Shown here piece after piece: positions 10,572 to 22,440 of a stretch of 64,000 nt of DNA. The notes beneath the pieces are model-generated. The model made no database searches and was not told where the DNA came from. It saw only the letters and a list, made by a program, of their open reading frames with translations. Origin of the DNA: Chrysaora quinquecirrha (lineage: Eukaryota > Cnidaria > Scyphozoa > Semaeostomeae > Pelagiidae); assembly GCA_014526335.1 (NCBI GenBank), contig JACTAT010000049.1, forward strand, positions 2,044,258 through 2,108,257, given 5' to 3'. The position numbers and the translations under genes are program-made. Each line of letters begins with the position of its first letter. The first letter of the stretch is position 1.

Positions 10572-13500
10572 AAAGTCAACCTACCCAGTAAATGAAAATG
10601 TATAGTCAATTACATACCTACGTTGCGTTCAACATTTATTTCTGATTTTCCTATCAGCCATCCATTTTTTGAAACATTGTTTTCACATATTTAGAAAAAT
10701 GATCCAAGAAGTTCTTGCTGCAAGCAACATGATGTGCTTGGTCAATGAAACCTGATCATCCAACGCCCTCGTTGAGTACCTCTTACGTCTTCATGCAAGG
10801 GTCAGTGAGGTCAGGGCTGTCAAAAGCAAGAACAAAACTGATGAGCTCGACTAATCTGGATGTACCTGAAAGGTAACAGAACATGTATCATGTTTGATAT
10901 TAATGCACTTCAACTAGGTACCTTAGAGCGGCTCAACAACTAAGAATATTGCAGCCAACATCTGGAAAGCTTTAGAATATGACATCGCTCTTTGATGTTT
11001 CGAGTTATACCCTACAATTATTATATTAAACTACATATGATTTTGTACAACTTGTAGGCTAGAGGGGCGTGTTTTGCAGTCTTTGGTCCTGAAGAAAATA
11101 GGACACTGAAAACAAGATTGCAGCCTCTTGCGAGAGAGAACAAGGTTAATATATTATATTTGTTATTCCCAGATTAACTAGCATTCATATTTATTCTTCC
11201 CCTTATTTAACTCATTTTGGTTATAACCTAGCACTAACCTATAACCTAGCTATAAACCCTTAGCCTCTAAATATTTCAATAAAGTGCCCATCAAAAAACA
11301 GTCGGAAGCTTTGGGTTCTGGCCTCCGTACCATTAAAAAGAGATTGGAGCCCTTGCCTTGAAAATTGATTAAAGATCCATCTAAAGGCCCAGCTAAACTA
11401 GGGTACATGTAATGCACGACATTGATGTCCCCTCTGTGTCTCTCAGTTTAACCACCTCAGAAACTTTGTAGCGTACGACAGAATTTATAGCAAGAGACAC
11501 ACAAATGTTTCTGGGAGGCAACAGAAACATTTCTTGTCTCGAGGACATTTAAATAACTTGGGAAATGTTGCTCACTTGTCACTCGCATGTTTAGTCCCCC
11601 TAGGAGACAGGCCGCATAAAGTGTCGTGTGCAATATGTCCCCTACTTTAGCAAGCCCTTGACTCCAAATTCATACTGCAAGTTTAATCGTTCAGAAAAGA
11701 ATTCAAGATAACTCGAATACATTGGATCGGTCGAAATTCAACACGATTTAACATTGAGTAAAATGGTGAAGCTAGGCTTCTGGTTGACAATTCATTTCAT
11801 AGAACTGCATTTCTATGTAGATGAAGGAACCATGGTTCTTTTGTATAGGAAGAAGAACATCGGAAAAACATTGACACAGCAAGTAATCCATTATGGCCAA
11901 GGTGCACAAACACTAATCACATGGTCTGATCATTTCAGGAGGAAATAGCATTACACCAGGTTCATCCACGTGAGTGTCTAGTATATCGTTTTTTGAGAGA
12001 TTTGCAGGACTTTGCTTTGCAATCCAGAAACGTCATAAAGCATTGCATCCGCAGAGCTCATACTTTAGCACAAATTTACGAAAAAATGAAATGGGAAAGC
12101 TCAACATCTGAAGGTTATCACACATGATACTTTGAATAAAGATGATGTGTTCTTCTTGTCAGCAAGTCAACGCAGGAAATATGCAAGAGAATGTTTATTT
12201 AAATTTACAGCATCTTGTTTTAAAATAATCATTTGGTCTTATCTACAAATTACTAAAACATATGAAATTGTTTTAAATTAATCTAATTCTGAAAATAAGT
12301 TGGAACTATAACATTCACCATAAGAAAATGTTCTCACAATTTTCTGATAGCAGATCCATTAGACCATTATTCTGAACAGATGCAGAATTTGGTTGAATTT
12401 TTTTTGTCCTTTTCTTTTTGCTTCAACAATCGTGGCTGCTCATTCTTACTTTTAGACTCCATTGTCTTTGGTATACTTCCTGACTGCCATTGCTTGGTGT
12501 AGGAAAATTATGACTTCAAAGAAAAAGAGGACATCAGCAGTGAAAAAACGTGAATAGGCAAAGGATTGAGCAAAATTAACAAAGCAAAAGGCTGGACAAT
12601 GATATGTGGAAAGACCCAGAAAGAGAAAGAAAAGGTTGAATTAAGTAATCAATAGCAAAGTCGAGGTTGTGAAGAGGTGGAAGGGGAATAATGTAACAAA
12701 GAAAAGTTACAAGGAAAGTTTAAAAAGGATCCTTCCATATTCCCCACCAGCATCAGCCATGTATCAATATGCATTGGTCAAGTGAACTGTGAATTTAGTT
12801 TTCGTAATCATACTTGGGTAGCTGTAGAGATGATGTACAGATGACGTGGTGATTTTTTTATAATTTTAAATCTGATATTTTTATGTACTCCAGGGATTGC
12901 TTTGTAAAGAGACAAAATTTACTCTAGTAACTGGCAGTTTAGTTATTACGCAAAGATGAACATCACTGTTAGTTCATTATACCTGAACGATGAATTGCTT
13001 CCAGACACACAAGAACTATTGAAATCTAAAGGCATATAAATTTGAATTACAATTCTTGTAGTCACCTTTATTATAAAAAGGCGACCATGTGCCAAATAAA
13101 AAGTGACAAAATTCGGGAAAGGATACATCCTACTCTGAAAGGCTCTTGTGGAAGACTACGAGAGATGCTGCCCCTTAAGTTACCACATGTTTTCTGTCTG
13201 TTACAGTAGTCTAAGTAATAAATATTAAACATACTAGTTGTCAGTCATTTCTTTTCTCTGGACTTAATGCATTTGACAAAGACATAGGCAGTGTTGTAGT
13301 ACTATGCCTTTTTCACTGCAGATGGGATTCTCCTCCCTCTTCATATATCTGTTGATGTTCTTCTGTTGATATGACTTTTCATAATCTCTGATGAATTGTG
13401 TTTACTTTGGTTGGTATTGGAGGTTTCTTAAAGAAACAATAGTCTTGCTAGCTTTTTAGAATTATCTTTTAGCAGGAAATTCAAAATTTAGATTTAGATT

Positions 13501-13584
13501 TCACATCCTCGTTAATCCGTTTTAACTCTGCTCTTATTGTTTCTCAGATAGCATCTTTTTGTTGGAAAGTGAATATTTGAAGTC
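10572..13584. other. Mostly non-coding stretch with one possible MITE
   Basis: No credible gene. Apart from the candidate element at 11392-11651, I see only AT-rich sequence and isolated short open frames. Confidence 0.5.
11392..11651. mobile_element. Candidate miniature inverted-repeat element, 260 bp
   Basis: The left end gctaaactagggtacatgta mirrors the right end, which reads gctaaagtaggggacatatt on the other strand. Both continue to a shared acgaca. The repeats are about 30 bp and imperfect. I do not see a clean target duplication, so the boundaries and class are uncertain. Confidence 0.4.
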
Positions 13585-14935
13585 ATGCCGAATGATAAGG
13601 TTTTTGAGCTTGACCCAAGAGTTTCTAAAAAAGGTTATATTATAACTTATAGCCAAGCTAATGCAGAAAAATTTCCGACTCGGCAATCTTTCACCAATGC
13701 TGTTTAAGAAGCCTTTTCTAAAGGAAAATCAAAGGTCGCTGTTAAGCAATGGGTTTGTTGCATTGAGAAACATCAGGTCTCTGGTTTTCACTACCATATA
13801 GCAATATTGTTCTCTAGAAATTAGTGATGGCTCTCTGCAAAGAAATATTTGATGGAGCGATATGGAAATTCGGTGCACTTTTCTCACTATAACTATTTTA
13901 GTGCTTTTCGTTATGTGACAAAGGAAGATGGTGATGCGTTACTTAGTCCTAGCCATCAAGACATTTCCTTGGGGCATTCACCGCAAACATCCAAATCCAG
14001 CAGGGCACGTATGAGGGGATCTTCTTTGAGAAGGAAATCAGATTCTGGTGTTGCAGAGCCCTCTGAATCACCTGCAGGTCCATGAAGGCATGGCAAACAT
14101 CAAAGGCTATCCAACTTAGACATTGCCGAATTCGATATAAAGGAGGGTATCAAAGATGACATTTACCTTTTGGCCATAGCAAAGGAGCAGAAAGATGTCA
14201 GTAAAGTGGACCTAGGAAATTTTGTTTTCAGCCACAACTAAAAAAGCAGGCAGGAGCTTATAGAGTGTGCATGGAATATGCAAAATGCACCTGAAACTAT
14301 TGCCCAAAGCAAGTTGTTAAGAATGGACATTGTCAATGAGGCGGCTTCAGGGGCCTGCTCTGGAGGCTGCAATGGTTTGTGGCTTATCTGTGCTAGGGAA
14401 TTATTAAAAAACAATGGTGTCAATAGCTATATTTTCGTAGATGCGATCAGAGAGTTGCTTTTGAAAGGCTGTGAAAAGCATCGAAACATAATGATTGTAG
14501 GACCTGCCAACTGTGCCAAAACTTTTCTCCTGCACCCATTGAAAGGGCTATTTTCTACGTTCACGAATTCTGCCAGCACAAGCCATGCATTGCTTGGTGC
14601 TGAAAGCGCAGACATCATTTTCTTGGATGATTTTCGATATTCTGCTGATATCTTGTCTCTGAAGGACATGCTTTTACCTTTGGAGAGGCAAACAATTCAT
14701 TTTGCGGCTCAACAGTCCAGCTATGCAAAGGATATTCTCTTCAATAGGAATACTCCTATATTTGCGACCAGCAAAGAACCAATCAGATACCCAGACCGGT
14801 ATCACACAACAGATGAAAGGGAGAATGAAATGATGGACAAAGGGTGGAAATACTTCAGATTCTATAGCCAGATTTGACCAAGTGGTACCAAGGTGCCAAC
14901 ACTGCTTTTCAGAGCTTGTATTGCTTGGAATGGAC
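13585..14935 (+). pseudogene. Rep-like protein: HUH nickase plus SF3 helicase, stop-riddled
   Basis: From the ATG at 13585 one frame runs to 14877 with no frameshift. It is interrupted by stop codons at 13705, 13822, 13825, 14083 and 14239 and ends at a TGA at 14875. The first third has the three marks of a single-tyrosine HUH nickase: a motif I-like YIITYSQ (codons 18-24), an HYH pair (codons 69-71) and YVTK (codons 110-113). The last third is a superfamily 3 helicase, with Walker A GPANCAKT at 14500-14523 and Walker B IIFLDD at 14614-14631. A polar-residue position of the motif C type (ATSKEP) follows. A +1 shift at 14873 exposes a CxxC pair that may have been a C-terminal zinc ribbon. This order is that of Rep proteins of CRESS-DNA viruses and related plasmids or transposons. 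In such replicons Rep nicks the origin and drives rolling-circle replication. No origin hairpin or capsid gene is visible nearby. Confidence 0.75.
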
Positions 14936-15482
14936 ATGTGGTCTATATACTCTTTAGTAGTAGTGACATTTGTTTAGTTGTCCTTGGTGGCCTAAATGTT
15001 AAAAACCTTGGTGGCCTAAATGCAAAAACTGGCCAGCATCATTTCTTGCCTTACACACAGAGTTATAAGGGAACAAAACAATACAGTAACATCATAGCAA
15101 GTTGTCTGTTCTGCCTCAGTTGATATGCTAGTTTGGGATGCTTGTTGGTCTTCCAGTTTTTCCTTTCGCCTGGAATATGCAGCTCTCTCAGCAGCCGAAG
15201 GAGGTGAAGAGAGGTTCCAAACCTGATGACCATGCAGTTTAATTTTCCTTCTACTATCTATCATATACTGCGCAGACACTCTTTAATTTTTAGTTTTAAA
15301 ACTGGTTAACTAGCCTCATGCGAGTCGCACTCTAAAAAGATCAATTCTGAAATTAATAACATTTTACCATATTGTGCACAGAGTAAGACCTATGAAACAG
15401 GCTTGATATAATATCCATATATTTTTATTCTTTGCATATATTCACATTATTTCCAAGAAAAACATTGAAAGTAGACTATGCC
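14936..15482. other. Non-coding stretch
   Basis: Between the Rep-like gene and the KDZ exon there is a short duplicated phrase (ccttggtggcctaaatg near 14980 and 15010) and no supportable gene. Confidence 0.5.
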
Positions 15483-15809
15483 TCATATTACCTGACACAT
15501 GCAGTCATGAACTGAGCCATGCATGAGGTTCAACGCAAATGTGACTTTTGCTGCATTCTGAGGATCTACTTTCTCTACCCACGTTTTGTATTTACAAGCA
15601 ATGTCCTGAAATATAAACCTTGCTTCCCTCTCGACTATATCTTTGCTGTGCAAAAAATGGTGATATGCAAACAGTTCACCCTGGAATATGTTGATGCCTT
15701 TCTGACCTACCTGATGAGAACATGAGACCTGTTTCATCAAGATCACCCTTCCTTTCAACTGCATTATAGCAGCAGCTTCCCAAACAGAGTTTCCACATTG
15801 ATTACCCAC
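15483..15809 (-). pseudogene. KDZ (Kyakuja-Dileera-Zisupton) transposase exon
   Basis: The 108-codon frame reads GNSVWEAA at its start, then CSHQVGQKGINIFQGELF, then FIFQDIACKYKTWV, then ALNLMHGSVHDCMCQ. This is the succession found in the catalytic half of KDZ transposases: an R/QG-N-M/I-F-x-GE block, a catalytic D in the D-I-x-CK-Y motif, and an MH..xH...CQ block. It ends at a consensus splice donor (CAG followed by gtaata at about 15485). The piece is therefore an exon rather than a complete gene. I could not find the next KDZ block (GEEVEQ) downstream, so the gene is fragmentary in this window. KDZ enzymes are DDE-type transposases often associated with 8-bp target duplications. Confidence 0.7.
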
Positions 15810-17600
15810 TTTCTATGAGACAACAATCTTAATCATTGACAAAAACACACCAACAATTTTAGATAAGCAAAACTAATAAGCCCGAGTCTTCCTATCAACA
15901 TACGTAGTGCATATGCTAACATAAACATTCTTCCTAAGGATTAATCCCCATTCTTTTGTTCACAGGAACAAACCCTGAGAAGAAACACTAAGCAAGAAAA
16001 TAGGCTTAATAATTGGAATTAAACTTTTGCTTATTCATTCTCCTTCGATTTTAAAGTTCTCCAGCTGTAGCTAGAGCATAGAAATGACCTTACTAGAATG
16101 GATTATAAATGTTGGAAGAACAGAGAAATATATCAATATACTTTATGTTCAAGAGTGAAGAAGTTTAGAAGAATACCTTACAACTGGTCTTCTGATACAG
16201 GTCACTTATATGATTGTCGACAACTGTATTGTTTGAGATGAACGTGACACTGAATAAGAATCCCTTGTGCACCTAGCATTGAGATAAATTTATAAATCTG
16301 ATATCATACAGGTGCAAGGATGGTATAAAGAATCCTCAAAATAAGGAGTTTTCCTGTTACATACAAACTCAAAAAAATGTTATCATCATTTTAGCAAGAA
16401 TAACAAGGATTTGTTCCCTCAAGGTTTCCTTATATTGAGATTCAAATCATTCAACATACTTAATCATAAGAGAATGGGTAATGACAAATTGGAAGGACTT
16501 GTAAGGTATGTCAAGGAACTCTTTCTGGATTCCGAAAAGCTTTTTACGTATAAATTTGCAGCCTTAGAAACATGAACAACACAAGAAATGAGGCAATTGT
16601 GAAGTCTCTCTTCCTTCCAGATATAGCTACATATTTTGAAAAAATATGCTTTGATTAACAAATTGTACTCTATTAGTTCATACCAAAGGAGAATCAAACC
16701 ATAATGGATTATCACCAATCAAAAAGGGTACAATCACAGCAACAAATTACAAGCTTCTTGGACCAGGAGCAGGTACGCCACATTCTTATTTTCTATAGAG
16801 TATATAATAAAAATAAATCAGTTCGTTTAAATTAGGTTTACTAAATGAGACAGTACAATAGAAAATTCATATAAATTTAAATTTTCATATTGAAAATATG
16901 AAAATTTATATGATCTGAGTCAGGTATCAAAGTCTAAACTTGTGTTTTTTTAATTGTTTATTTTAGTAAGGCTTGGTATTTTTTAAGCATTTAATCCTTG
17001 AGAAAGGTAATTTGATATTTAAAAACTTCTTTTAAAATAAATTCAACTTGATACCTGAGACATTTTGAAAATCTGCAAAGCATAATACAACAATAGCTAG
17101 TCTAATAACAAACACGATCACATACTTCAGAGCCTCTTTTGCCTGAGGTCTAACAGTGTGCATACTGTTGATTTTTCTTGCAAAATTTTTACTTGAAGGA
17201 TCCATTGCTGGAAAATTGCTTTGGAATAACCAGTTCTGGTCTGGCGAGTAGGTCATTTGTTTTTTTAAACAAAAATTGCAGAATTGGCATTGGAATGGTG
17301 GGAATCCGGCTTTCTTTTGCTGATATGGAAAGTTGTTTATTTTGAACTTAAGTGGACTGGACACAAGACTGCTGTATTTTACACCTCATCATGAATGTTC
17401 TTTACCAAATTTTTTTGTTATCTAATCTTGTTGTCTTTGAAAATGTCTCAGGTTAAGTTGACATCTGTGCTGTCATTAATTACTGTTTCTTTTAATTTTA
17501 TAAGGGACTTCATCCATTATTGATGGGTCATTGTAGCTCCATCTTCGCAACTTGTGCCTTACTTGTATGGCCCGTTTCCCAAGACTGCTTTGTCTTCATT
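15810..17600. other. Non-coding stretch
   Basis: No recognisable gene. A minus-strand open frame at 17032-17364 has a C-x2-C-x2-C cluster (CQFCNFC) but I cannot assign it. A small palindrome of about 20-bp arms lies at about 16865-16912. Confidence 0.45.
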
Positions 17601-17804
17601 TCAGAACTGGGTTTTAATGATAAATTCATTCCGCTTTTTTGGCTTAAAGTGTAAACCATGTTTCATAATAAGGTTGCCCGCCTCACTTTTGTTGTTGGTA
17701 TTTCCACTTGGTGGGTCTCCAAGGTGGTAAATCGTAGCACCGATCATAGCAATGATTCCCATATGCAATTGGTCTGCAAATCTAAATATGAATAATCTTA
17801 ACAT
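17601..17804 (-). pseudogene. Fragment of a MULE/SWIM-type gene
   Basis: The frame contains LGDPPSGNTNNKSEAGNLIM followed by KHGLHFKPKKRNEF. This lines up with LGNPPEEYTNKDVESANFMI and KHNLQFDIKKPHEF in the third exon of the gene at 53.9-58.6 kb. Spacing is the same, with about half of the residues identical. Neither the DDE core nor the SWIM finger was found around it. I take it as a relic of a diverged paralogue. Confidence 0.55.
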
Positions 17805-18477
17805 CCTTACATTTTTGGTGAAACTCTATTGACTTCAAACTCATTACTGGTAATGATAGTTCCATCATCATCAGACATGTCTTCAAAAGCTTCATGTTTG
17901 CTGTCACTTTCCTCTGTGGAACCATCTTGGAAACTGTGAGATTCAATTTCAAACATACTACATATTTGAGCATTCACTCTGTAAGCAATGATAATGCTAA
18001 AAGAATATGCAAGACAAACAATAAAAATTGGGTAGCTTCTTACAAGTTCATTCTTTCTGAAACAGCCACTGTCACTGCAACCAATGATTGTGTACCATCG
18101 AATGCAATGAAACCTCACAGACAGAGGGATGCCTTGATTTCCAGTCCATATCGAGAGTCCATCAGCAATAGAATCTTGTTGGATTTTACAGTTATGTTAT
18201 TGCAACCTCTACCCATTTCTTTGCCAATGGGATGTGTTTTTAAAATAATTAAATATTTATTTTAAACAGCTGTCCTTTCAAAAACATATCTTCCTGCCTG
18301 AAACACTGCAAATTCAGGCTTTGATTCAGTTGTGCTATTCAGTCTTGTAGAGCATTCTTTTATTCTCCCCTGGAAACTATAACTGTTACATTGTTGTATA
18401 CATATCTGTTTATATGTTTTTTCTGAAACTATAATGCATGTAATGTCACAGTGTAATGTCAGTAGTTCGTGCTCTGA
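17805..18477 (-). other. Unassigned open frames
   Basis: Minus-strand open frames at 17807-18118 (acidic, with a FEDMSDDDGTI patch) and 18262-18480 may belong to one decayed gene with the fragment at 17601-17804. I do not recognise either. The LINE 3' tail abuts at 18478. Confidence 0.3.
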
Positions 18478-20272
18478 CATCTACATCTACATCTATAAGA
18501 TTACTACATTACGACATTAACGCAAAGGGGTCTATGACCAAAAATGACATTATTAAGCATTACAAAGTCAAAAGTTAAATTACATAATAACAAGCTAATA
18601 AAAAAAAAACAGATTGAATATTTACAGTTTTAAAATTTCATTGCCAGAGTAAGTATTCCAGTCCTTTATTGTTTTTGAAAAAAAAGCTGTTTTTGTATGA
18701 TTCAGTCTTGCACAGTAGTGGTAGAAATGATTGACTGTTATAGCTGCATTGTCTTGTGCTTGCTGTATTTCGTGAAACGTAATTCGGAACTTTTACAGCA
18801 GAAGTATTGTTTATGACTTTTTTGAATAACTTTAGACGAGCTTCCTTTCTTCTGTCCTGTAGTGTCGGTATGTCTAGCCTTTTCATCTGGGCACTCATAC
18901 AACCAGGTTCACGTTTTTGAAATTAGATGCGAAACGGACTGCTCTTCTTTGTACCTTTTCTATAGCCTGGATCTGGTTGTTGACATAAGGATCCCAGACT
19001 GACGAAGAATATTCCAAGATAGGACGAACGAGTGACTTATCAGCTTGAACCTTCACTTCCTGCGGGCAATGTTTGAGGTTTCTCTTTACAAACCCCAATG
19101 TTCTACTAGCTTTCCCGACAATGTTTTCAACATGATACTTCCAATTCAGATTGTTAGATATTGTCACTCCAAGGTATTGATGTCTTTGAACATGTTCCAG
19201 TACTTGACCTTTAATCATATAATCATGAATTACTGGTGACTTTTTACGATGGATGCTGAGAACGTAGCATTTACTAGGATTGAACACCATTTCCCATCTG
19301 TCTGCCCACTCATTCAGCTTATCAAGATTATTTTGTAATTGAAGTGCATCAGTTGTGCTTTTTACAATGCCAAAAAGAAGGCTGTCGTCTGCAAAAAGAC
19401 GCATTCTTGATGTTAATTCTTCTCCAATCTCGTTGATGTATAAAAGAAAGAGCAGCGGGCCGAGGACAGTTCCTTGTGGAACACTAGATCGGACTTGAGC
19501 TTCCTTTGACTTTTCCCCGTCGATTACAACAGTCTGTCTCCTATTATTGAACCATGTACTTATCCATCTTTTTACTTCACCTCTGATACCATTATGTTCT
19601 AATTTTGATAAAAGCCTCTGGTGTGGAACTGTGTCGAACACTTTCGAGAAGTGTAATATTATTGCATCCGTTTGCTGGCCTTTGTCTAAATTCCTATGAA
19701 TCTCTTCAATCGTAGTTATTAACTGGGTTTCACATGAATGGCCTTTTCTGAATCCATGCTAATCAGCTGTTAAAATGCTATGCTCCTCCAAATGGCTCAT
19801 TACATGATGAAAAATTATGTGTTCTAGTATCTTGTATGTCACTGATGTAAGTGAGACAGGACGGTAGTTTGAAGCATCTGCTTTATTTCCTTTTCTGTAA
19901 ATTGCAACAACATTGGCTCGCTTCCAATCTCTTGGCACTTCAGCACTTTTGATTGACTGCATGAATATAAATTGGAGAAAAGGTGCAATTTCTGATGCTG
20001 CTTCTTTGAGGATCCAAGATGAAATTTCATCTGGGACACTTGCTTTTTTACGTTGATGTTCTTTAATAGTTTCTCTATACCACAAACATCAATATCAAAG
20101 AAAGGCATATCAGGAATATTACTGATAGGCAGTTCTGGAATGTTTGAGACATTTTCATCAGTAAACACAGATTGAAATTGCTCACTGAGAATTTCAGCTT
20201 TTCTTTTGCCATTAGATATCAGTCTTCCATTGCTATTTTTTAGTGAGAGAATTCCTGTGTTGTCACGTTAAT
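18478..20272 (-). mobile_element. Non-LTR retrotransposon (LINE), 5'-truncated and dead
   Basis: On the minus strand an RT domain starts near 20270. YRPVSLTSVTYKILE lies near 19850, a damaged catalytic block LHFSKVFDTVPH at about 19650, and SSVPQGTVLGPLLFLLYIN near 19460. FADDSLLF is at about 19390 and YLGVTISNNLNWKYHV at about 19170. A C-terminal tail in a shifted frame follows (18638-18898; LDIPTLQDRRKEARL). There is no endonuclease domain. The 3' end carries a (gatgta)n tail at 18478-18500, as in CR1/L2/jockey-like LINEs. The first catalytic Asp is replaced by His, and an in-frame TAG lies at 19759-19761 just before HGFRKGHSCETQL. The copy cannot be active. Confidence 0.85.
18895..20168 (-). 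pseudogene. LINE reverse transcriptase
   Basis: The RT fingers and palm occupy two pieces, 19759-20085 (N-terminal) and 18895-19641 (catalytic). They are in the same frame and joined through an in-frame TAG. FADD, the metal-binding box of RT motif C, survives. Motif A has LHF where LDF is expected. The thumb region (VGKASRTLGFVKRNL, VRPILEYSSSVWDPY) is typical of jockey/CR1-like enzymes. Confidence 0.85.
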
Positions 20273-22440
20273 TAACCTCGTTTTGGTCTGCTGTGGTCCG
20301 AAAAACGCTTTCACACAAATTTTTGTGCGTAAGTCATGCAAATGAAACTTTTCTAGACTAGATTTTCGCGCTGATTATGAATATTGATGTTATTCATACA
20401 GAACAGGCTTTTTTAAGCATCACATAATGTAACCTCGTTCTGATGTGAAAGGATTTTTTCCGACATATCCACCAACATTCGTGTTTTTGTTACCTTTGAA
20501 GAAACAGTGGGACTCTGATTTTTTTAATGGCAGTGAGCACTACTTCCTTTACTCAAACAATTATCTTCTACCAGGCTTGCATCACTAAGTCAGAACTTGC
20601 TGTCGACTGCTGACTGTCAACAAAAGCACTTTCGGAACAAGCTGGCAAATAGTTTCTAGGTGACAGCAGCTAGTTAGCTCATAGTTCCAAAAAGTTGGGC
20701 ATGCCCTACTTCTGGGATAGGACGCCAACTAATTCCCCTAAGTCATAGTCCTGTAAATACGATCATCCATATCTTATCAGTTCTGTCTTGTTGTTCACAT
20801 GTATGGAAATAAGTCTGGCTTTAAAGGAGCGGTCTTTTCTAACTAATACACAAATACATGAATAAAGCCAAAAACCATCATCTGAGTCAGAACTTTGCTT
20901 ATGATCTTGTCAGATACGTTCTAATTTCATCCATTCCTCTCACTCTAAAAGTTCTGCAATATCATCTGTAAATATTAAATACAACCATTGATCACTAGAT
21001 GGGACTTCTAAAATTATCATCAGATCTCCAGCCTCCCTCAAAATTCATAGTTTGCTTTTCAAACATGTTTCTGGAGGCCTCGTTTGCATGGTGATAAAAC
21101 AGAAAGACATTAACTTAAAAGCCTTATTAACTTTTCTCCAGGCAATCACAGATCATAATTCATCAACGCTTTGGCATTAAGACCGTGAAGGAGGCAAACA
21201 ATATTTTGACTTTTTGAAAACATCCAATGGCTCATCATTTTGGCAACCTAGTTTTGCAAACATATTTAGTAAAGCGCTGCTGCTCTTGATGTGATTCTGA
21301 TGTGATTCAAACAAAACATGCTTTCCTTTTCGAAAGAACCAAGCGACATAGTCGTGGTGAAGGAAGGAAAAAATTTTTTGAGGGGCTGATACACTAAGAG
21401 AAATAGAAGCTCATCTAAACAATACCCGATCTCGTCTGCTTTTACCCATCGGGCTATCCATGTAGGTTTTTATATTTTTGAACAAGCATACACCATAATC
21501 GTTATCATACTGTAGAGCATATTGTGTATTTTGATTATGAAGATGAACTCAGTATATGAAGATAACGACAGAGAAGGAAAGGACAACAATGCTTCCAGAG
21601 TCGAGAGCAGACAATGAGGAAGCAAACTCGAAAATCTTTTACCTGCTGAATACCCATTATTTTGCTTGGGTGTACCACATTTCAAGCTATGAAATTATTC
21701 ATTGATATCGGGGCTGGCAAAAGTAGACGGTGACAAAAGTAGCTAATCATAGCTGGTTGCCAGTTTCCAAAACGAATTGGATTGATGTACGATTTCCAGA
21801 TGATGTTGCAGAACTTCAAGCAAATGAGGTGATGGTATTTGAAGTTCAGACTTTAATCATAACCAAAGTTCTTACTCAGACGGTGGATTTTGAACTTTTC
21901 TTATTAGTGCATTAGTGTATTAGTATTTCTTAGAAAGGACGGTTTCTTAAAACCAGACTTATGCCAATCTACATTAGGAACTAACGCTGACAAGTTGCAA
22001 CTGCTAACTTATGTTGACATCTGGACAACAAGTCAGAACTGAGAGGGTACAGCTGATCACGTTTGTAGGACTATTATTTATGGGAATGAGTTGCTTTTGT
22101 TGACCAGTCAGTTAAAATACATTCGTTCCAAAAAAGCACTGGTCAGCAGTCGGTGACAAGCTCTGACTGAACGCAATGTTGACGTAAGCCTGGTTAAAGA
22201 TATTTGTTTCAGTAAAGAAAGTAGTCCTCAAAAAAATACGATTTGTTGGTTGATAGATGGGAGAAAATCCTTTCACATCAGAGCGAGGTTACATTCTGTG
22301 ATGCTTAAAAAAGCCTGTTCTGTATGAATAACATCAATATTCATAATCAGCGTGAAAATCTAGTCTAGAAAAACACACAAAAATTTGCATGAAAACGTTT
22401 TTCGGACCACAGCAAACCAAAACAAGGATAATTAACGTGA
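20268..22440. mobile_element. Long-TIR DNA element without visible ORF
   Basis: The sequence from 20268 (cacgttaattaacctcgttt) reappears inverted up to 22440 with about 85-90 percent identity over the outer 190 bases. Matching blocks continue inward: 20580-20640 pairs with 22110-22180. Each arm is therefore about 370 bp or more, and the element is 2.17 kb. No transposase frame is present. A partial extra copy of part of the arm lies just outside at 22441-22520. The left end coincides with the LINE truncation point, so one of the two probably landed in the other. I see no clean target duplication. Confidence 0.65.

Noticed and set aside
17807..18118. Resemblance to a P2X7-receptor-like Cys-rich domain (VCLAYSFSIIIAY)
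   Set aside because: The match is a few hydrophobic residues only. The Cys pattern of that family is missing.
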